From assembly GCA_016792845.1 (NCBI GenBank), contig JAEUKH010000041.1:1-64000 (forward strand): a stretch of 64,000 nucleotides of DNA, given 5' to 3'. The notes under the pieces were generated by a model that saw nothing but the letters and a program-made list of their open reading frames with translations, was not told the origin of the DNA and made no database searches. Shown here piece after piece: positions 15,741 through 24,535 of the stretch; the stretch's first letter is position 1, and each line of letters opens with the position of its first letter. The stretch comes from Myxococcales bacterium. GTDB lineage: Bacteria > Myxococcota_A > Polyangia > Polyangiales > Ga0077539. The translations under genes and the position numbers were made by a program.

Positions 15741-16340
15741 TCAGCCTCTGCGCTCCCAGCGCGCGCAGAGCGCTGCCTCGACTGCCCGGGCGGCCTTTGT
15801 CAGCGTCTTCACCGCGACCACCGCGTCGCGTGGCACCCGCCGCGCCAGCACGACCCCGTTGTCGCTCTTGAAGAGCCCGAGGCCGTGCTGGCCGAGGGTC
15901 TTTGGGCAAACTCCCAGTAACACATCGACACCGCTGCGCTTTCCGACGGTGCTGTCGGGCGAGATGGCCAGGTGGACGTGGCTCCGCGCCTGGGCCGTGA
16001 TGCCCTCGCGGTGGATGCCATCGAGGGCACCGAGCGCGGTGCCGTGCCACACCCACGCCTCGGCTTCGTACGGCTCCCAACTCGCTTCGAGCGCGTCGAG
16101 GGTGACCGGAGTGCCTTCGAGCGAGTGCCCTTGCACCGCGCGGATGCGCGCGCCGTCGAGGGCGAAGCGCGCCTTCGTGTTCTCTGCGACCGCCGCGTCG
16201 AGGTCAGCGCGGCCGCACCCGAGCGCGGCGCACACCGCGTCGACCGAGGCCCACCCCTCGGCGCTCATCGCGAGCCCCGAGGCCCGCGCCCCGTGCCGCA
16301 AGAGCCACGAGAGACGCTTGCTCAGCTCAGCGGGCGGCAT
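15741..16340 (-). CDS. kptA: RNA 2'-phosphotransferase KptA/Tpt1
   Basis: 199 residues from the ATG at 16340, typical for the family. KptA/Tpt1 removes an internal 2'-phosphate from RNA using NAD+, giving ADP-ribose 1'',2''-cyclic phosphate; in eukaryotes this finishes tRNA splicing, while the bacterial substrate is unresolved. Conserved elements: LSKRLSWLLRHGA at the start, RAVQGHS, WHGT and RSHVHLA, which supply the Arg-His-Arg-Arg active-site set. It overlaps the 3' end of the membrane-protein gene by 14 bp, so it is probably co-transcribed with it. The candidate structured RNA is in the gap beyond its 3' end. Confidence 0.92.
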   Translation of the reverse strand: MPPAELSKRLSWLLRHGARASGLAMSAEGWASVDAVCAALGCGRADLDAAVAENTKARFALDGARIRAVQGHSLEGTPVTLDALEASWEPYEAEAWVWHGTALGALDGIHREGITAQARSHVHLAISPDSTVGKRSGVDVLLGVCPKTLGQHGLGLFKSDNGVVLARRVPRDAVVAVKTLTKAARAVEAALCARWERRG

Positions 16341-17238
16341 CGCCCTGCCCCGCCTCGCCGTGCGACTCGACGGCTTCGAGCGACACCGTGCCGAAGGCCG
16401 CCGTCGACACGCTGGGGCGCGGCGCATCGTCAGACGCGAGCACCACCGCGGGCACCGAAGAGACGCGCACCTCGCTCGGCAACGACTCGCCCCCGCCGAC
16501 CCGCCCGTGCCCCGGCGGAAACGGCCCCGGCGAGGTCTCTTGCGCGGCCCCCGCGCCCGTCAACGCGAGCCGGTCGAGCACCACCGCCGCGGGCGCTGCG
16601 ACGGGCCCCTGAGAGACGTCGACCATGCGAACGGGCGCCGCCACGGAGGCCAGAGGCGCGGCCGAAAACGCAGGCGCGGCAACCACTTGCGGAGTACGAA
16701 GGGCCCCCTCGCCGAAGCGGTCGGTCCACCAGTTCCACGCGATGAGCGAGAGCACGAGGAGCGCCCCCACCGCGACCGTCGCATACCAAAGTATCTCCGC
16801 GATGGCCTCGCCCGGCGTGAAGCGCTGCGCGTCGACCGCGATGGCCGCCCCGAGGGTCATCACCGTGCCGTAAAAGAGCGCGCGACGGGTCTCAAACCAG
16901 TGCTCGAGCACCCCCGACGCGGCGCCCCCTTCGGCCTGGCCCGACGCCCCAACCGAACGTGACCCGAGCCCCGCGAGGCGAAGCTCCAAGGCTTCGAGCT
17001 CGCGCCCGAGCTGAACGTCGAGGGCCCAACCGCAGAAGGCCACCAGCGGCGCGAGAAACATGTACCGCGGCACGTCGAGCGGGCTCTGCGCGAGCACCAC
17101 CGCCGCGGCCCCGAAGGCCGTCGCGGCGCGCAACGGGAGCATCCGCGCGGCCACACGGAGCGTCGCCTCCGAGAGCAACCACCACTCGTTCGCGCGGCCG
17201 CCCTCGCCCGGTGCCGCAAGCCTGGGGTCTTCGTTCAT
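16327..17238 (-). CDS. multi-pass membrane protein, unknown function
   Basis: 303 residues from the ATG at 17238. Hydrophobic helices lie near residues 35-55, 60-78, 120-140 and 150-172 (YATVAVGALLVLSLIAWNWW). The C-terminal 110 residues are Pro/Ala/Val-rich, probably disordered and cytoplasmic. I recognise no family. Upstream partner of kptA (14-bp overlap) and divergent from the APH-like gene across 75 bp. Confidence 0.65.
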   Translation of the reverse strand: MNEDPRLAAPGEGGRANEWWLLSEATLRVAARMLPLRAATAFGAAAVVLAQSPLDVPRYMFLAPLVAFCGWALDVQLGRELEALELRLAGLGSRSVGASGQAEGGAASGVLEHWFETRRALFYGTVMTLGAAIAVDAQRFTPGEAIAEILWYATVAVGALLVLSLIAWNWWTDRFGEGALRTPQVVAAPAFSAAPLASVAAPVRMVDVSQGPVAAPAAVVLDRLALTGAGAAQETSPGPFPPGHGRVGGGESLPSEVRVSSVPAVVLASDDAPRPSVSTAAFGTVSLEAVESHGEAGQGDAAR

Positions 17239-17313
17239 GCTGCTCGGCAAATCATACCGCGCCAGGCGGTGCAAGGCCCGCCCTGATTCGCTACCCTCGT
17301 CGCGGGTGACCGA

Positions 17314-18342
17314 ATGACCACGCCGCAATTATCTCCGCACGCCGAGGCGCTCCGCGCAGAGCTGATGCCTGTGTTTCAAGCCGAGTGTCGGGCCTCGGTC
17401 GAGCTCCTGCGCATGACGCCCCTCGCGGGCGGCGCCTCGATGGAGACCTGGGCCCTCGACGTCGTCGTTGATCAGCAAGCCGAATCGTGGGTGCTGCGCC
17501 GCGACATGGGCTCGAACATGAGCGAGCAGGCCCTCTCGCGACGCGACGAGGCCGCGGTCATCGAGGCCGCGCGACTGCACGGCGTCTCGGCCCCGCGGGT
17601 GCGCTTCGTCGCGCCCCACGACGCGCCCCGCGGGTGGTTCGTGATGGAGCGCCGCCCCGGCGAGTCGGTCGGCCGCCGGGTCGTCTCGCTGCCCGAGCTC
17701 GCCCACGCCCGCGAGGGCCTCGCCCGGAGCCTCGGGCGTGAGCTCGCGGCGATCCATTCGGTGCCCGCCGCCGCGGTCGAGGCCCACCTCCGCAGCGAGC
17801 CCCTCGCGCCCACCGAGGCCGCCACCGAGGGCTTGCGCGCGGTGAGCCAGCGCATCGCGCGGCACAACCCCGTGTGGGCCCTGGCCTTCCGGTGGCTCGA
17901 CGCGCACCGACCGCCCGAGACGGGTCGACGCTGCCTGGTTCACGGCGATTTTCGCATCGGCAACCTCCTCGTCACCCCGCAAGGCCTGAGCGCCGTGCTC
18001 GATTGGGAGTTCGCCCACCTCGGCGACCCCCACGAAGACCTCGCGTGGATCACCGTCCGCGACTGGCGCTTCGAGCGCGACGCGCTGGAGGTCGGCGGCG
18101 TCGGCAGCCTCGACGATTTCATCGCGGGCTACGCCGAAGCGGGCGGCGAGGCGGTCGACCGCGCCCGGGTGCGCTGGTGGGCCATGCTCGGCAACCTCCG
18201 CTGGTCGGTGATGTGCCACGCCCAAGCCGAGCGGCACCTGTCGGGCATCGACCGCTCGGTCGAGTACGCCTCGCTCGGCCGAAAGAGCGCTGAAATCGAT
18301 TGGGAAATTCTCAACCTTCTACGCACCGAGCCGAGCCCATGA
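17314..18342 (+). CDS. APH-family phosphotransferase (acyl-CoA dehydrogenase-associated type)
   Basis: 342 residues, aminoglycoside-phosphotransferase/choline-kinase fold. Catalytic loop LVHGDFRIGNLLV with His210, Asp212 and Asn217; Mg-binding Asp230 in LDWEFAHLGDPHEDLAW. The closest known type is the ACAD10/11-like N-terminal kinase that phosphorylates hydroxyacyl groups, usually found with the small DUF6285 protein, as here. The next gene starts inside its stop codon (ATGA). Antibiotic resistance is unlikely given this context. Confidence 0.88.
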   Translation: MTTPQLSPHAEALRAELMPVFQAECRASVELLRMTPLAGGASMETWALDVVVDQQAESWVLRRDMGSNMSEQALSRRDEAAVIEAARLHGVSAPRVRFVAPHDAPRGWFVMERRPGESVGRRVVSLPELAHAREGLARSLGRELAAIHSVPAAAVEAHLRSEPLAPTEAATEGLRAVSQRIARHNPVWALAFRWLDAHRPPETGRRCLVHGDFRIGNLLVTPQGLSAVLDWEFAHLGDPHEDLAWITVRDWRFERDALEVGGVGSLDDFIAGYAEAGGEAVDRARVRWWAMLGNLRWSVMCHAQAERHLSGIDRSVEYASLGRKSAEIDWEILNLLRTEPSP

Positions 18343-18728
18343 GCGACCCCCGTGACCTGAGCCTGCCATCGCTCCGACCGAGCGCGACCGAGCTCCTCGA
18401 CGCCGCGCGAGAGCATCTCGTGAAGAACGTCTTGCCGGCCCTGGGAGACCCCGCGCTGCGCTTCAAGACCCTCGTCGCGGCGCACGTCCTCGGGGTGGTC
18501 TCGCGCGAGCTCTCGGGCGGCCTCGCGGCCCGTGAGGCCATCGCCGAGGCCCGCGACGCGCTCTTGGGTGAACCAGGCTCAGACCCGGCGCTCTGCGCTG
18601 CGATCGCGCGCGGAGACTTCGACGCCCAGCCGATGGCAGAGGCCCTGATGGCCCACCTGGAATTTCGCACCGAGACCGCCCTCGCCGCGTGGAATCCTGC
18701 CTTCCTCGCGCGGGTCAAGGCCCGCTGA
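18339..18728 (+). CDS. DUF6285-like partner of APH-type kinase
   Basis: 129 residues, all-alpha. Features such as ATELLDAAREHL, NVLPAL and RFKTLVAAHVLGVVSREL match the small DUF6285 proteins that follow ACAD-associated phosphotransferases. ATGA overlap with the kinase gene indicates translational coupling. Function unknown; probably a subunit or regulator of the kinase. Confidence 0.75.
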   Translation: MSDPRDLSLPSLRPSATELLDAAREHLVKNVLPALGDPALRFKTLVAAHVLGVVSRELSGGLAAREAIAEARDALLGEPGSDPALCAAIARGDFDAQPMAEALMAHLEFRTETALAAWNPAFLARVKAR

Positions 18729-18755
18729 GAGGCCCCGCGCACGCTCCCAAACGAC

Positions 18756-18794
18756 GACGCCCTCGGCGCCGATCAACTTGGCACCGAGGGCGTC
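18756..18794. terminator. bidirectional terminator hairpin
   Basis: GACGCCCTCGG (18756-18766) pairs perfectly with CCGAGGGCGTC (18784-18794). Three further pairs inside follow one mismatch. It lies between the convergent DUF6285 gene and the Cys-rich lipoprotein gene. Confidence 0.65.
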
Positions 18795-18807
18795 ACGCCG
18801 TCACGGT

Positions 18808-20451
18808 TCAGAGCGGCACGGGGCACATCGCGTAGCGGCGCTGGCACTCGCCGAGATCACGCGAGAGGTTCGCGCAATCGGCGCCCACACAACGGCAACC
18901 CGAGACGCCCTGACAACGCGCGCCGTTCCACGCGTACCCGAGGAAGAGGTCGCAGGCCCCCTCGCCCGAGGCCCGCTGCGCCGTGCACACGCCCGGGTTC
19001 ACCCCAGCGTCCACCGGCGGCGGCACGATCCCGCACGTACCCCGGTTCTGATACGGACGCCCAGGGCACGAGCTCGACGACTGGAACACCCGCCCGTCGC
19101 AGCCGCAGTAGCTCACCAGATCGGCCGTGCACCCGCGGCTCGCCTGGCAGGTCCACTGAACGCCGCAGCCCGCCGGCCCGTCACAAATCGACCCCGCGGG
19201 GCAGTCGCGGTTGGCCACACACGGCGTACGAAACCCGCCGTCAACTCCTGCGTCTTGGGGCGTGCAGTTCGCATCGACGCCGCAGCTGAGGCTGCCGTTG
19301 CCGTCGCAGTAGCACACCGTGCACCTGTCGACCTGACAACGCCCGAAGGCCGGACACACGCCGCCGTTCGGCAGCCGACACGCGCGAGGCCCCGCATCGA
19401 CGCCCGCATCGACGGCGCCGCACCCGGGCACCCCCGAGCACGCCAGCGACCCGTCGCGGCCGCACACGCAGCTCGTGCAACGGTCGACCGCGCAGGTCGC
19501 GCCGAAGGGGCACACGCCCCCCTGCGGAAGCGCACACCCCGCCGGGCCCGCATCGACCGAGGGGCAGTTCGGCGAGGTCTCGCAGGTCGCGGTGCCATCG
19601 CGGTTGCACCGACAGCGGTTGCACGGGTCGAGGTAACAAACCTGCCCGCTCGCACAGAAGGCCCCCGTCGGAAGGCGGCAGCCCGCGATGCCGCCATCGA
19701 CCCCCGCGTCGACCATCGGCACGCCGCAGCGACCGCGGTACGCGTACAGCTCAGGCGGGCAGCTCGACGAGGCGCTCACCGTCGACCCCGAACAAGTGCA
19801 GTAGTCGACCGCGTCGCGGGTGCACGCCGGCCGCGTGTCGACGCACCGGCCCACGGTGTCGCACCCCGGCGCCGAGATCTCGCAAAACCCGCTCGGGCAG
19901 TCAGCGTGACGCCGACACCGCTGCACCGGCGCGCCCCCGTCGACACACCCGATCAACGTGCACTGGGCCTGACCGTTCACGCAACGGCAGGTGTTGCAGC
20001 CGTCGCCCGCGGGGCAAACCTGGCCGTTCTGACACACACCGCCGCCCGGCAGACGGCACGACAGATCGGGCGAACCGCCGTCGCTCGCCTCGCACGCCCC
20101 GCGCCGCGCGAAGGGCCGATCGGGGCAGGTCGAGCTGCCGAAGAAGGTCTGGCCGTCGCAGCCGCAGAAGGGCGACAGATCGGCCGTGCAAGGGCGCCCG
20201 AGGGCAGGCTGACACGTCCACGGGGTGCCGCAGCCTTCGCCGCCGAGACACGCCATGCCGCCGGGGCAGTCGGCGCCGCTGCGGCACACGCGCCCCGCGT
20301 CGACACTCGGGTCAACACGATCGGCCTGCGCGTCGAGCACCAACCCGCCGTCACCCGACGGGTCGCCCGGCTGAACCACCGCACCACAGCCCATCACCAG
20401 GGCAGAAACACACAGCGCCGCACCCAGCGCCCATCGTCGCACGCTCAACAT
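18808..20451 (-). CDS. modular Cys-rich lipoprotein (Kazal-like and antistasin/VWC-like units)
   Basis: 547 residues. The start at 20451 is set by AAGGAGG 7 nt upstream. Signal peptide with lipobox LVMGC, Cys22 lipidated. Two kinds of Cys module alternate, joined by short VDAGVDGG linkers. Kazal-like: CTADLSPFCGCDGQTF...CP, repeated near 60-120, 175-240 and 430-490. Antistasin/VWC-like: CRLPxGGVCxxGxxCxxDxCxxCxC, repeated four times near 130-165 and 255-400. A final Cys cluster (about 500-540) is of another type. Surface-exposed and disulfide-rich. Protease-inhibitor folds are suggested, but the reactive-site loops cannot be confirmed by eye. Confidence 0.8.
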   Translation of the reverse strand: MLSVRRWALGAALCVSALVMGCGAVVQPGDPSGDGGLVLDAQADRVDPSVDAGRVCRSGADCPGGMACLGGEGCGTPWTCQPALGRPCTADLSPFCGCDGQTFFGSSTCPDRPFARRGACEASDGGSPDLSCRLPGGGVCQNGQVCPAGDGCNTCRCVNGQAQCTLIGCVDGGAPVQRCRRHADCPSGFCEISAPGCDTVGRCVDTRPACTRDAVDYCTCSGSTVSASSSCPPELYAYRGRCGVPMVDAGVDGGIAGCRLPTGAFCASGQVCYLDPCNRCRCNRDGTATCETSPNCPSVDAGPAGCALPQGGVCPFGATCAVDRCTSCVCGRDGSLACSGVPGCGAVDAGVDAGPRACRLPNGGVCPAFGRCQVDRCTVCYCDGNGSLSCGVDANCTPQDAGVDGGFRTPCVANRDCPAGSICDGPAGCGVQWTCQASRGCTADLVSYCGCDGRVFQSSSSCPGRPYQNRGTCGIVPPPVDAGVNPGVCTAQRASGEGACDLFLGYAWNGARCQGVSGCRCVGADCANLSRDLGECQRRYAMCPVPL

Positions 20452-20458
20452 CGTGAAG

Positions 20459-20465
20459 CCTCCTT
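20459..20465 (-). promoter_or_regulatory. strong Shine-Dalgarno of Cys-rich lipoprotein
   Basis: AAGGAGG on the minus strand, 7 nt before the ATG at 20451. Few genes in the window have such a perfect site; the other Cys-rich lipoprotein (56957) has the same AAGGAGG. Confidence 0.75.
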
Positions 20466-20579
20466 CACCGCCCCCGAACACACGCGCCGACTCACTCTGG
20501 CACAACGCCCGGGGCTGTTTTCAGTCAAGACGCTGCACTACCACGCGGCGTGCCAGCCCGACACATCGCGGTGACACAG

Positions 20580-20594
20580 TGACAAACAATGTCA
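20580..20594. promoter_or_regulatory. dyad TGACA-N5-TGTCA, site 1
   Basis: Perfect 5+5 dyad with spacer AACAA in the gap between two divergent lipoprotein genes, 129 bp ahead of the Cys-rich lipoprotein start. The same dyad recurs at 24521-24535 and, with one change, at 56864-56878. It covers an ATG at 20589 that would otherwise be the start of the rightward gene. Confidence 0.45.
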
Positions 20595-20651
20595 CTCGCT
20601 CCGGTCAGAGCTCTTGACCCTGGGCACGCTTTGGGGCAACGGAGCGTTGTC

Positions 20652-21737
20652 TTGAAGACTCCGCAGCGTGCAAAGGTGGCCTTGGCCGTGTGCCTCTCGG
20701 TGACCGCGTGTCGGCACAGTGAGCCAGGTCGTGACAGCCGAGACGCGGGGGCGCGACCCCAAGCGCGGCCGTGGCAGCCCTGCGAGGCCCTGTCGGCTGA
20801 GGGCGCGAAGGTGCTGCGCGCGGCCCGCGCCATGGGTCCGAGCGCCGGGCTCGATCGGGTGCTGGCGGCGTCGCACATCGGGTGGTGCCGGGCAGGGCGC
20901 GGGGTCGCTTGGGCCCTCGCCCCAGAGCGGGTGGCGCGCACGGCGGGGAGCGAGCTCCTCGATCTTCGCTTCGCCCTCGTGCGGCTCACGCCCAACACGC
21001 GCCACACGCTCGTACCCGCGGCCCCAAACGTCGAGGGCCACGACGTCAGCGCGACGCCCTTCAACCTCTGGGAGCGCCCGGGCGAAGGCAGCGTCAGGGT
21101 GGCCGAGCCCGTGGTCTTCGACTTCGACGGCGACGGCGACCCCGAGGTGGTGCTCCACGCCGAGCGCAACGACAGCGAAGGCGCAAGCTACGCCCAAGGC
21201 CGCGTGTGGACCTTCACCGAAGGCGGCATCTTTCTCTACGAGCGGGCCGCGAGCTTCGTCGTGACGGGGGTCGAAGACGTCGACCGCGACGGGCGCCCCG
21301 ACCTGAAGTTCTCGACCCCGTTCAGCGAAATGAGCGAGAGCTGCGGGGCGGGCTTCGAGGTGCACGTCGCGGGGCCGACCTTCGTCGCGCACAGCCTCGC
21401 CGACGGGAGCTTCAACCCCGACGACGCCGTCGCCCGCGCCTACCTCGCCCGGCAGTGCCCCCGAGCGCCGACCGCGCTGGTGGTGCGCGGCGGCAGCCCC
21501 TCTCAGCTCGACGACGCCGCCACCGCCCTCAACGTCGCCTGCGCGCGGGCCTGGGGCGTCGACGACGCGAGCCTCATCACGGCGCTCCGGGCCACCTGCG
21601 GGCAGCGCGACACCGAGCGCGCCTGTCAGAGCTGCACCGACCTGGAGCTCCTAGAGCGTTGGGCGCGGCTGTCGCCGCCGACGCACCTCGCGCCGCTGCG
21701 AAGCCCCGCGCCCGCGCCGCACGCCACCGAAGACTGA
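20652..21737 (+). CDS. lipoprotein with FG-GAP/VCBS-like Asp motifs
   Basis: 361 residues if the TTG at 20652 is used. It follows GGAG at 20641-20644 by 7 nt and gives an ideal lipoprotein signal (VALAVCLSVTAC). An ATG at 20589 in frame would add 21 residues but lies within the dyad operator. Two Asp-rich calcium-type loops typical of FG-GAP/VCBS repeats are visible, FDFDGDGDPEVV and VEDVDRDGRPDLKF (about 150-215). The C-terminal third has Cys pairs (CGQRDTERACQSC). Function unknown; envelope or surface protein. Confidence 0.65.
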   Translation: MKTPQRAKVALAVCLSVTACRHSEPGRDSRDAGARPQARPWQPCEALSAEGAKVLRAARAMGPSAGLDRVLAASHIGWCRAGRGVAWALAPERVARTAGSELLDLRFALVRLTPNTRHTLVPAAPNVEGHDVSATPFNLWERPGEGSVRVAEPVVFDFDGDGDPEVVLHAERNDSEGASYAQGRVWTFTEGGIFLYERAASFVVTGVEDVDRDGRPDLKFSTPFSEMSESCGAGFEVHVAGPTFVAHSLADGSFNPDDAVARAYLARQCPRAPTALVVRGGSPSQLDDAATALNVACARAWGVDDASLITALRATCGQRDTERACQSCTDLELLERWARLSPPTHLAPLRSPAPAPHATED

Positions 21738-21742
21738 GGCGC

Positions 21743-23362
21743 TCAGAGCGAGAGCGTCACCATGCCGCCGAGGCCGCGCACCGGCGCCACCCCCAAGCGC
21801 GGCGCGACCCGCGTCACTTGCGCCGAACGCTGCTGATACATCAACCGCTCGGCCGCCGTCGGAGCCCCCAAGTAGAGCCCCGCCGCCCCGCCCGCCGCGG
21901 CCCCGAGGATTGCCCCCACCGCGGCGCCGCTCGCCGACCGGTCTGAGTCGCTGGCCGTGCCCAAACTGCTGCCGAGCATCGCCCCGAGGAGCATCCCGAG
22001 GTCAGCCCAGCGGGTCTGCCCCACGGTCGGCTCCAGCACCCGCGCGAGGCCCATCGCCCCGAGGGCCCCGAGGGCCTCACCGATCACCGCGTTGCGAGCC
22101 CCATCGGCCGTGCCCGTGTCGGCGGCGATCGACATCATCGTGCCCACAAACCAACCGTAGATCCCCCCGGTGAGCACCATCGCCCCCGAGCCCGGGCGCG
22201 CGTCGGTCGCCACCCCGAGGCCGTACCCGATGCCGAGCCCGAGCCCCGAGGCCACCAGGAGCGCGTGCCCCGCCGAGTTGTCGCCCGGCTCTGCGAACTC
22301 CCAGTCGTTGCCGACCGCGAGGGTGAGCCCCGCCACGAGGCCGAGCTGAAGCCCCGTGTTGGCCGCCGTCGGGCGACCGCGCCGGATGCTGTGCCGCCGA
22401 TCGAGCAGCACCGCCCCCGTGAGCCCCCCCGCCAGCCCCACCAGCGGGAGCGTCAACTGCGCGAAATTCGTGCGCTCTCCGGCCAGCGAGCTGCCCGCCC
22501 AGAGACCGAGCACCGTGCCCGCCGTGCCGCCGGCGACGTAGAGCGTCACGGCCTCGCTGCTGTCGATGGTGCCCGGCGCGCGATCGGCCGGATACTGCGG
22601 CACCGGCCCCATCGGCAAGGGCCCCGCCACGCTGCTCAACGTCTGCATCGGGTACGCCTGGGCGGGCGCCAACGCGGGCCGGGCCGCCTCGGCCCCCGCC
22701 AACGACCTGAGGTACACGCCGAAGACCGCCAGGGGCATGTACGGGGCCACCACGGCGTCGCGGTTGAGCGTCGCGGCGGTGTAGAGGGCGCGGGCCTCGA
22801 CCCACTGCCGTTGGGCCACCAGCGTGGTCAACGCGACGGTCAACCGCCGCAGGGTCTCGACGTCGCTCGGAGGCGGAGGCAGGCTCCCAGGCGCCGCCAC
22901 CGGGGGCGCGCCCTCCCGCGACGGCAACACCCGCTGCGTCGCGGCCGCGGCGGCGAGACGAAACATCACCGCGGCGGTGGTGTACCCCCGAAGGTCGAGG
23001 TTGCGCTCCTGGGCCAAGACCGTCAGCGCGGCCATGCAGTCTGACGGGCGCTGCGCGAGGAGGGCGCGGAGGGCGTCGTCGAGGGCGCTCCGTTCGGCCT
23101 CGGGGGCCGCCACGACGAGCTCGGCGGCGAGCAAGGATTCAGCGTCGACGGTGACCCCCCCGGGCGCGCCGGGGGCCCGCGATGACGCCGACACCGCCAC
23201 GCCCGGCGACGCGACCGCGGGCGCCGAAGGGGCCGCAGACGGCGGAGGCGGCAAGGTCAGGTCGCTCAAGCCCCCGTTCGGCCGCGGCTGCGCCAGCGCA
23301 CCGGCCGGAAGCACCAGCGCACCCACCATCGAGACCCACCCTGCACAGCCCCAACGCTTCAT
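21743..23362 (-). CDS. exported protein with glycine-zipper hydrophobic segments
   Basis: 539 residues from the ATG at 23362. Signal peptide with Ala-rich cleavage region (VLPAGALAQP). The N-terminal half is helical and Pro/Ala-rich. The C-terminal half holds repeated Gly/Ala-rich hydrophobic segments (e.g. LTLPLVGLAGGLTGAVLL; AAVGAILGAAAGGAAGLYLG) that look like glycine zippers inserted in the outer membrane or a pore-like structure. I recognise no family. It follows trpS on the same strand with a 55-bp gap. Confidence 0.6.
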   Translation of the reverse strand: MKRWGCAGWVSMVGALVLPAGALAQPRPNGGLSDLTLPPPPSAAPSAPAVASPGVAVSASSRAPGAPGGVTVDAESLLAAELVVAAPEAERSALDDALRALLAQRPSDCMAALTVLAQERNLDLRGYTTAAVMFRLAAAAATQRVLPSREGAPPVAAPGSLPPPPSDVETLRRLTVALTTLVAQRQWVEARALYTAATLNRDAVVAPYMPLAVFGVYLRSLAGAEAARPALAPAQAYPMQTLSSVAGPLPMGPVPQYPADRAPGTIDSSEAVTLYVAGGTAGTVLGLWAGSSLAGERTNFAQLTLPLVGLAGGLTGAVLLDRRHSIRRGRPTAANTGLQLGLVAGLTLAVGNDWEFAEPGDNSAGHALLVASGLGLGIGYGLGVATDARPGSGAMVLTGGIYGWFVGTMMSIAADTGTADGARNAVIGEALGALGAMGLARVLEPTVGQTRWADLGMLLGAMLGSSLGTASDSDRSASGAAVGAILGAAAGGAAGLYLGAPTAAERLMYQQRSAQVTRVAPRLGVAPVRGLGGMVTLSL

Positions 23363-23417
23363 CGTGCCCCGAGTCTGCACCCGCACCCCGCGCCGAGGGA
23401 AGCGCCCTCAGCCCCGA

Positions 23418-24410
23418 TCATCGCGGCAACGGCGGGAGCCCCACCCGATCGCGCACCCGATCAAGCACCGCCCGCGCCACCGCCCGCGCCCGAACCGCCC
23501 CCGCCTGGAGCACGTCTTCGAGCTCCGACGGCCGCGCCAAGAGCGCCGCGTACCGCTCGCGCTGCGGCCCCACCAAGGCCTCAAGCGCCTCATAGAGCGC
23601 CTGCTTGGCGTGACCGTAGCCGTAGCCCTGACCCTCGCGGTACCGCGCCGCCATCTCGGCCACCTTGTCGGCCGGAGCCACCACTTTGTAGAGCGTAAAC
23701 ACGTTGTCGCCCTCAGGGTCTTTGGGCTCGTCGACCCCCTTCGAGTCCGTCTTGATGCCCATCACGGCCTGCCGGAGCTTCTTCGGCGGGAGGTAGATCT
23801 CGATGGTATTGTTGTACGATTTCGACATCTTACGACCATCCGTCCCGACGATGGTGGCCACCTCGGGGCGCACAAAGGCCTCGGGCCGACGGAGGCAGTT
23901 GCCGTAGAGCGCGTTCAAGTGACCCGCCATGTCTTGGGCCATCTCGATGTGCTGAAGCTGGTCTTTGCCCACCGGCACGACGTCGCTGTCATAAAGCAGA
24001 ATGTCGGCGGCCATGAGCACGGGGTAGTTGAACGTGCCCATCGACAGCTCGTTCGCCGCCCCTTTGGCCTCGGCGTCTTTGTAAGCGTGCGCACGCAGAA
24101 GGAGCCCCACACCGGTCACGCACGCGAGGTGCCACGCCAGCTCTTGAACTTCGGGCACGTCGCTCTGCCGAAACAGCGTCGCCCGCGCCGGGTCGAGGCC
24201 CGCCGCCAGCAGCGTCGCGGCCACCTCGTGCGACGCCTGCCGCAGCCGCGCGGGGTCGCGGCCCGTCGTCAACGCGTGATAATCAGCCACAAAATAGAAC
24301 GGATCGTGCGTCTCTTGCAGCGCCACCGCGGGCTCGATCATCCCGAAGTAGTTGCCAAGATGCGGGGTGCCAGTGGGCTTGATGCCCGAGAGCGAGCGCT
24401 TGCGAGTCAT
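23418..24410 (-). CDS. trpS: tryptophanyl-tRNA synthetase
   Basis: 330 residues, normal for bacterial TrpRS; charges tRNA-Trp in the cytoplasm. Class I signatures: HIGH-type TGTPHLGNYF near residues 13-22 and KMSKS within GRKMSKSYNNTIEIYLP. The open frame continues to 24500, but the conserved start MTRKRSLSGIKPTG sits at 24410. A dyad operator candidate lies about 110 bp upstream, shared with the divergent 24637 gene. No T-box or leader peptide seen. Confidence 0.96.
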   Translation of the reverse strand: MTRKRSLSGIKPTGTPHLGNYFGMIEPAVALQETHDPFYFVADYHALTTGRDPARLRQASHEVAATLLAAGLDPARATLFRQSDVPEVQELAWHLACVTGVGLLLRAHAYKDAEAKGAANELSMGTFNYPVLMAADILLYDSDVVPVGKDQLQHIEMAQDMAGHLNALYGNCLRRPEAFVRPEVATIVGTDGRKMSKSYNNTIEIYLPPKKLRQAVMGIKTDSKGVDEPKDPEGDNVFTLYKVVAPADKVAEMAARYREGQGYGYGHAKQALYEALEALVGPQRERYAALLARPSELEDVLQAGAVRARAVARAVLDRVRDRVGLPPLPR

Positions 24411-24520
24411 GGTGTGTTGGGCGTCTCGTGCGCCGCGGCCCGCAGGGCCCAATGCCCCAACGAAGCGCCCGCGGCGACGATCATCCTGAGACTCCCACAC
24501 CTTCGCGGCAATTTCATCTG

Positions 24521-24535
24521 TGACAGAGAATGTCA
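24521..24535. promoter_or_regulatory. dyad TGACA-N5-TGTCA, site 2
   Basis: Perfect dyad with spacer GAGAA in the 226-bp divergent gap, 110 bp from trpS and 101 bp from the small helical-protein gene. Identical half-sites and spacing to site 1 at 20580. Confidence 0.45.

Noticed and set aside
17314..18342. aminoglycoside resistance kinase
   Set aside because: The APH fold is real, but the partner DUF6285 gene and sequence layout fit the ACAD-associated metabolic kinase.
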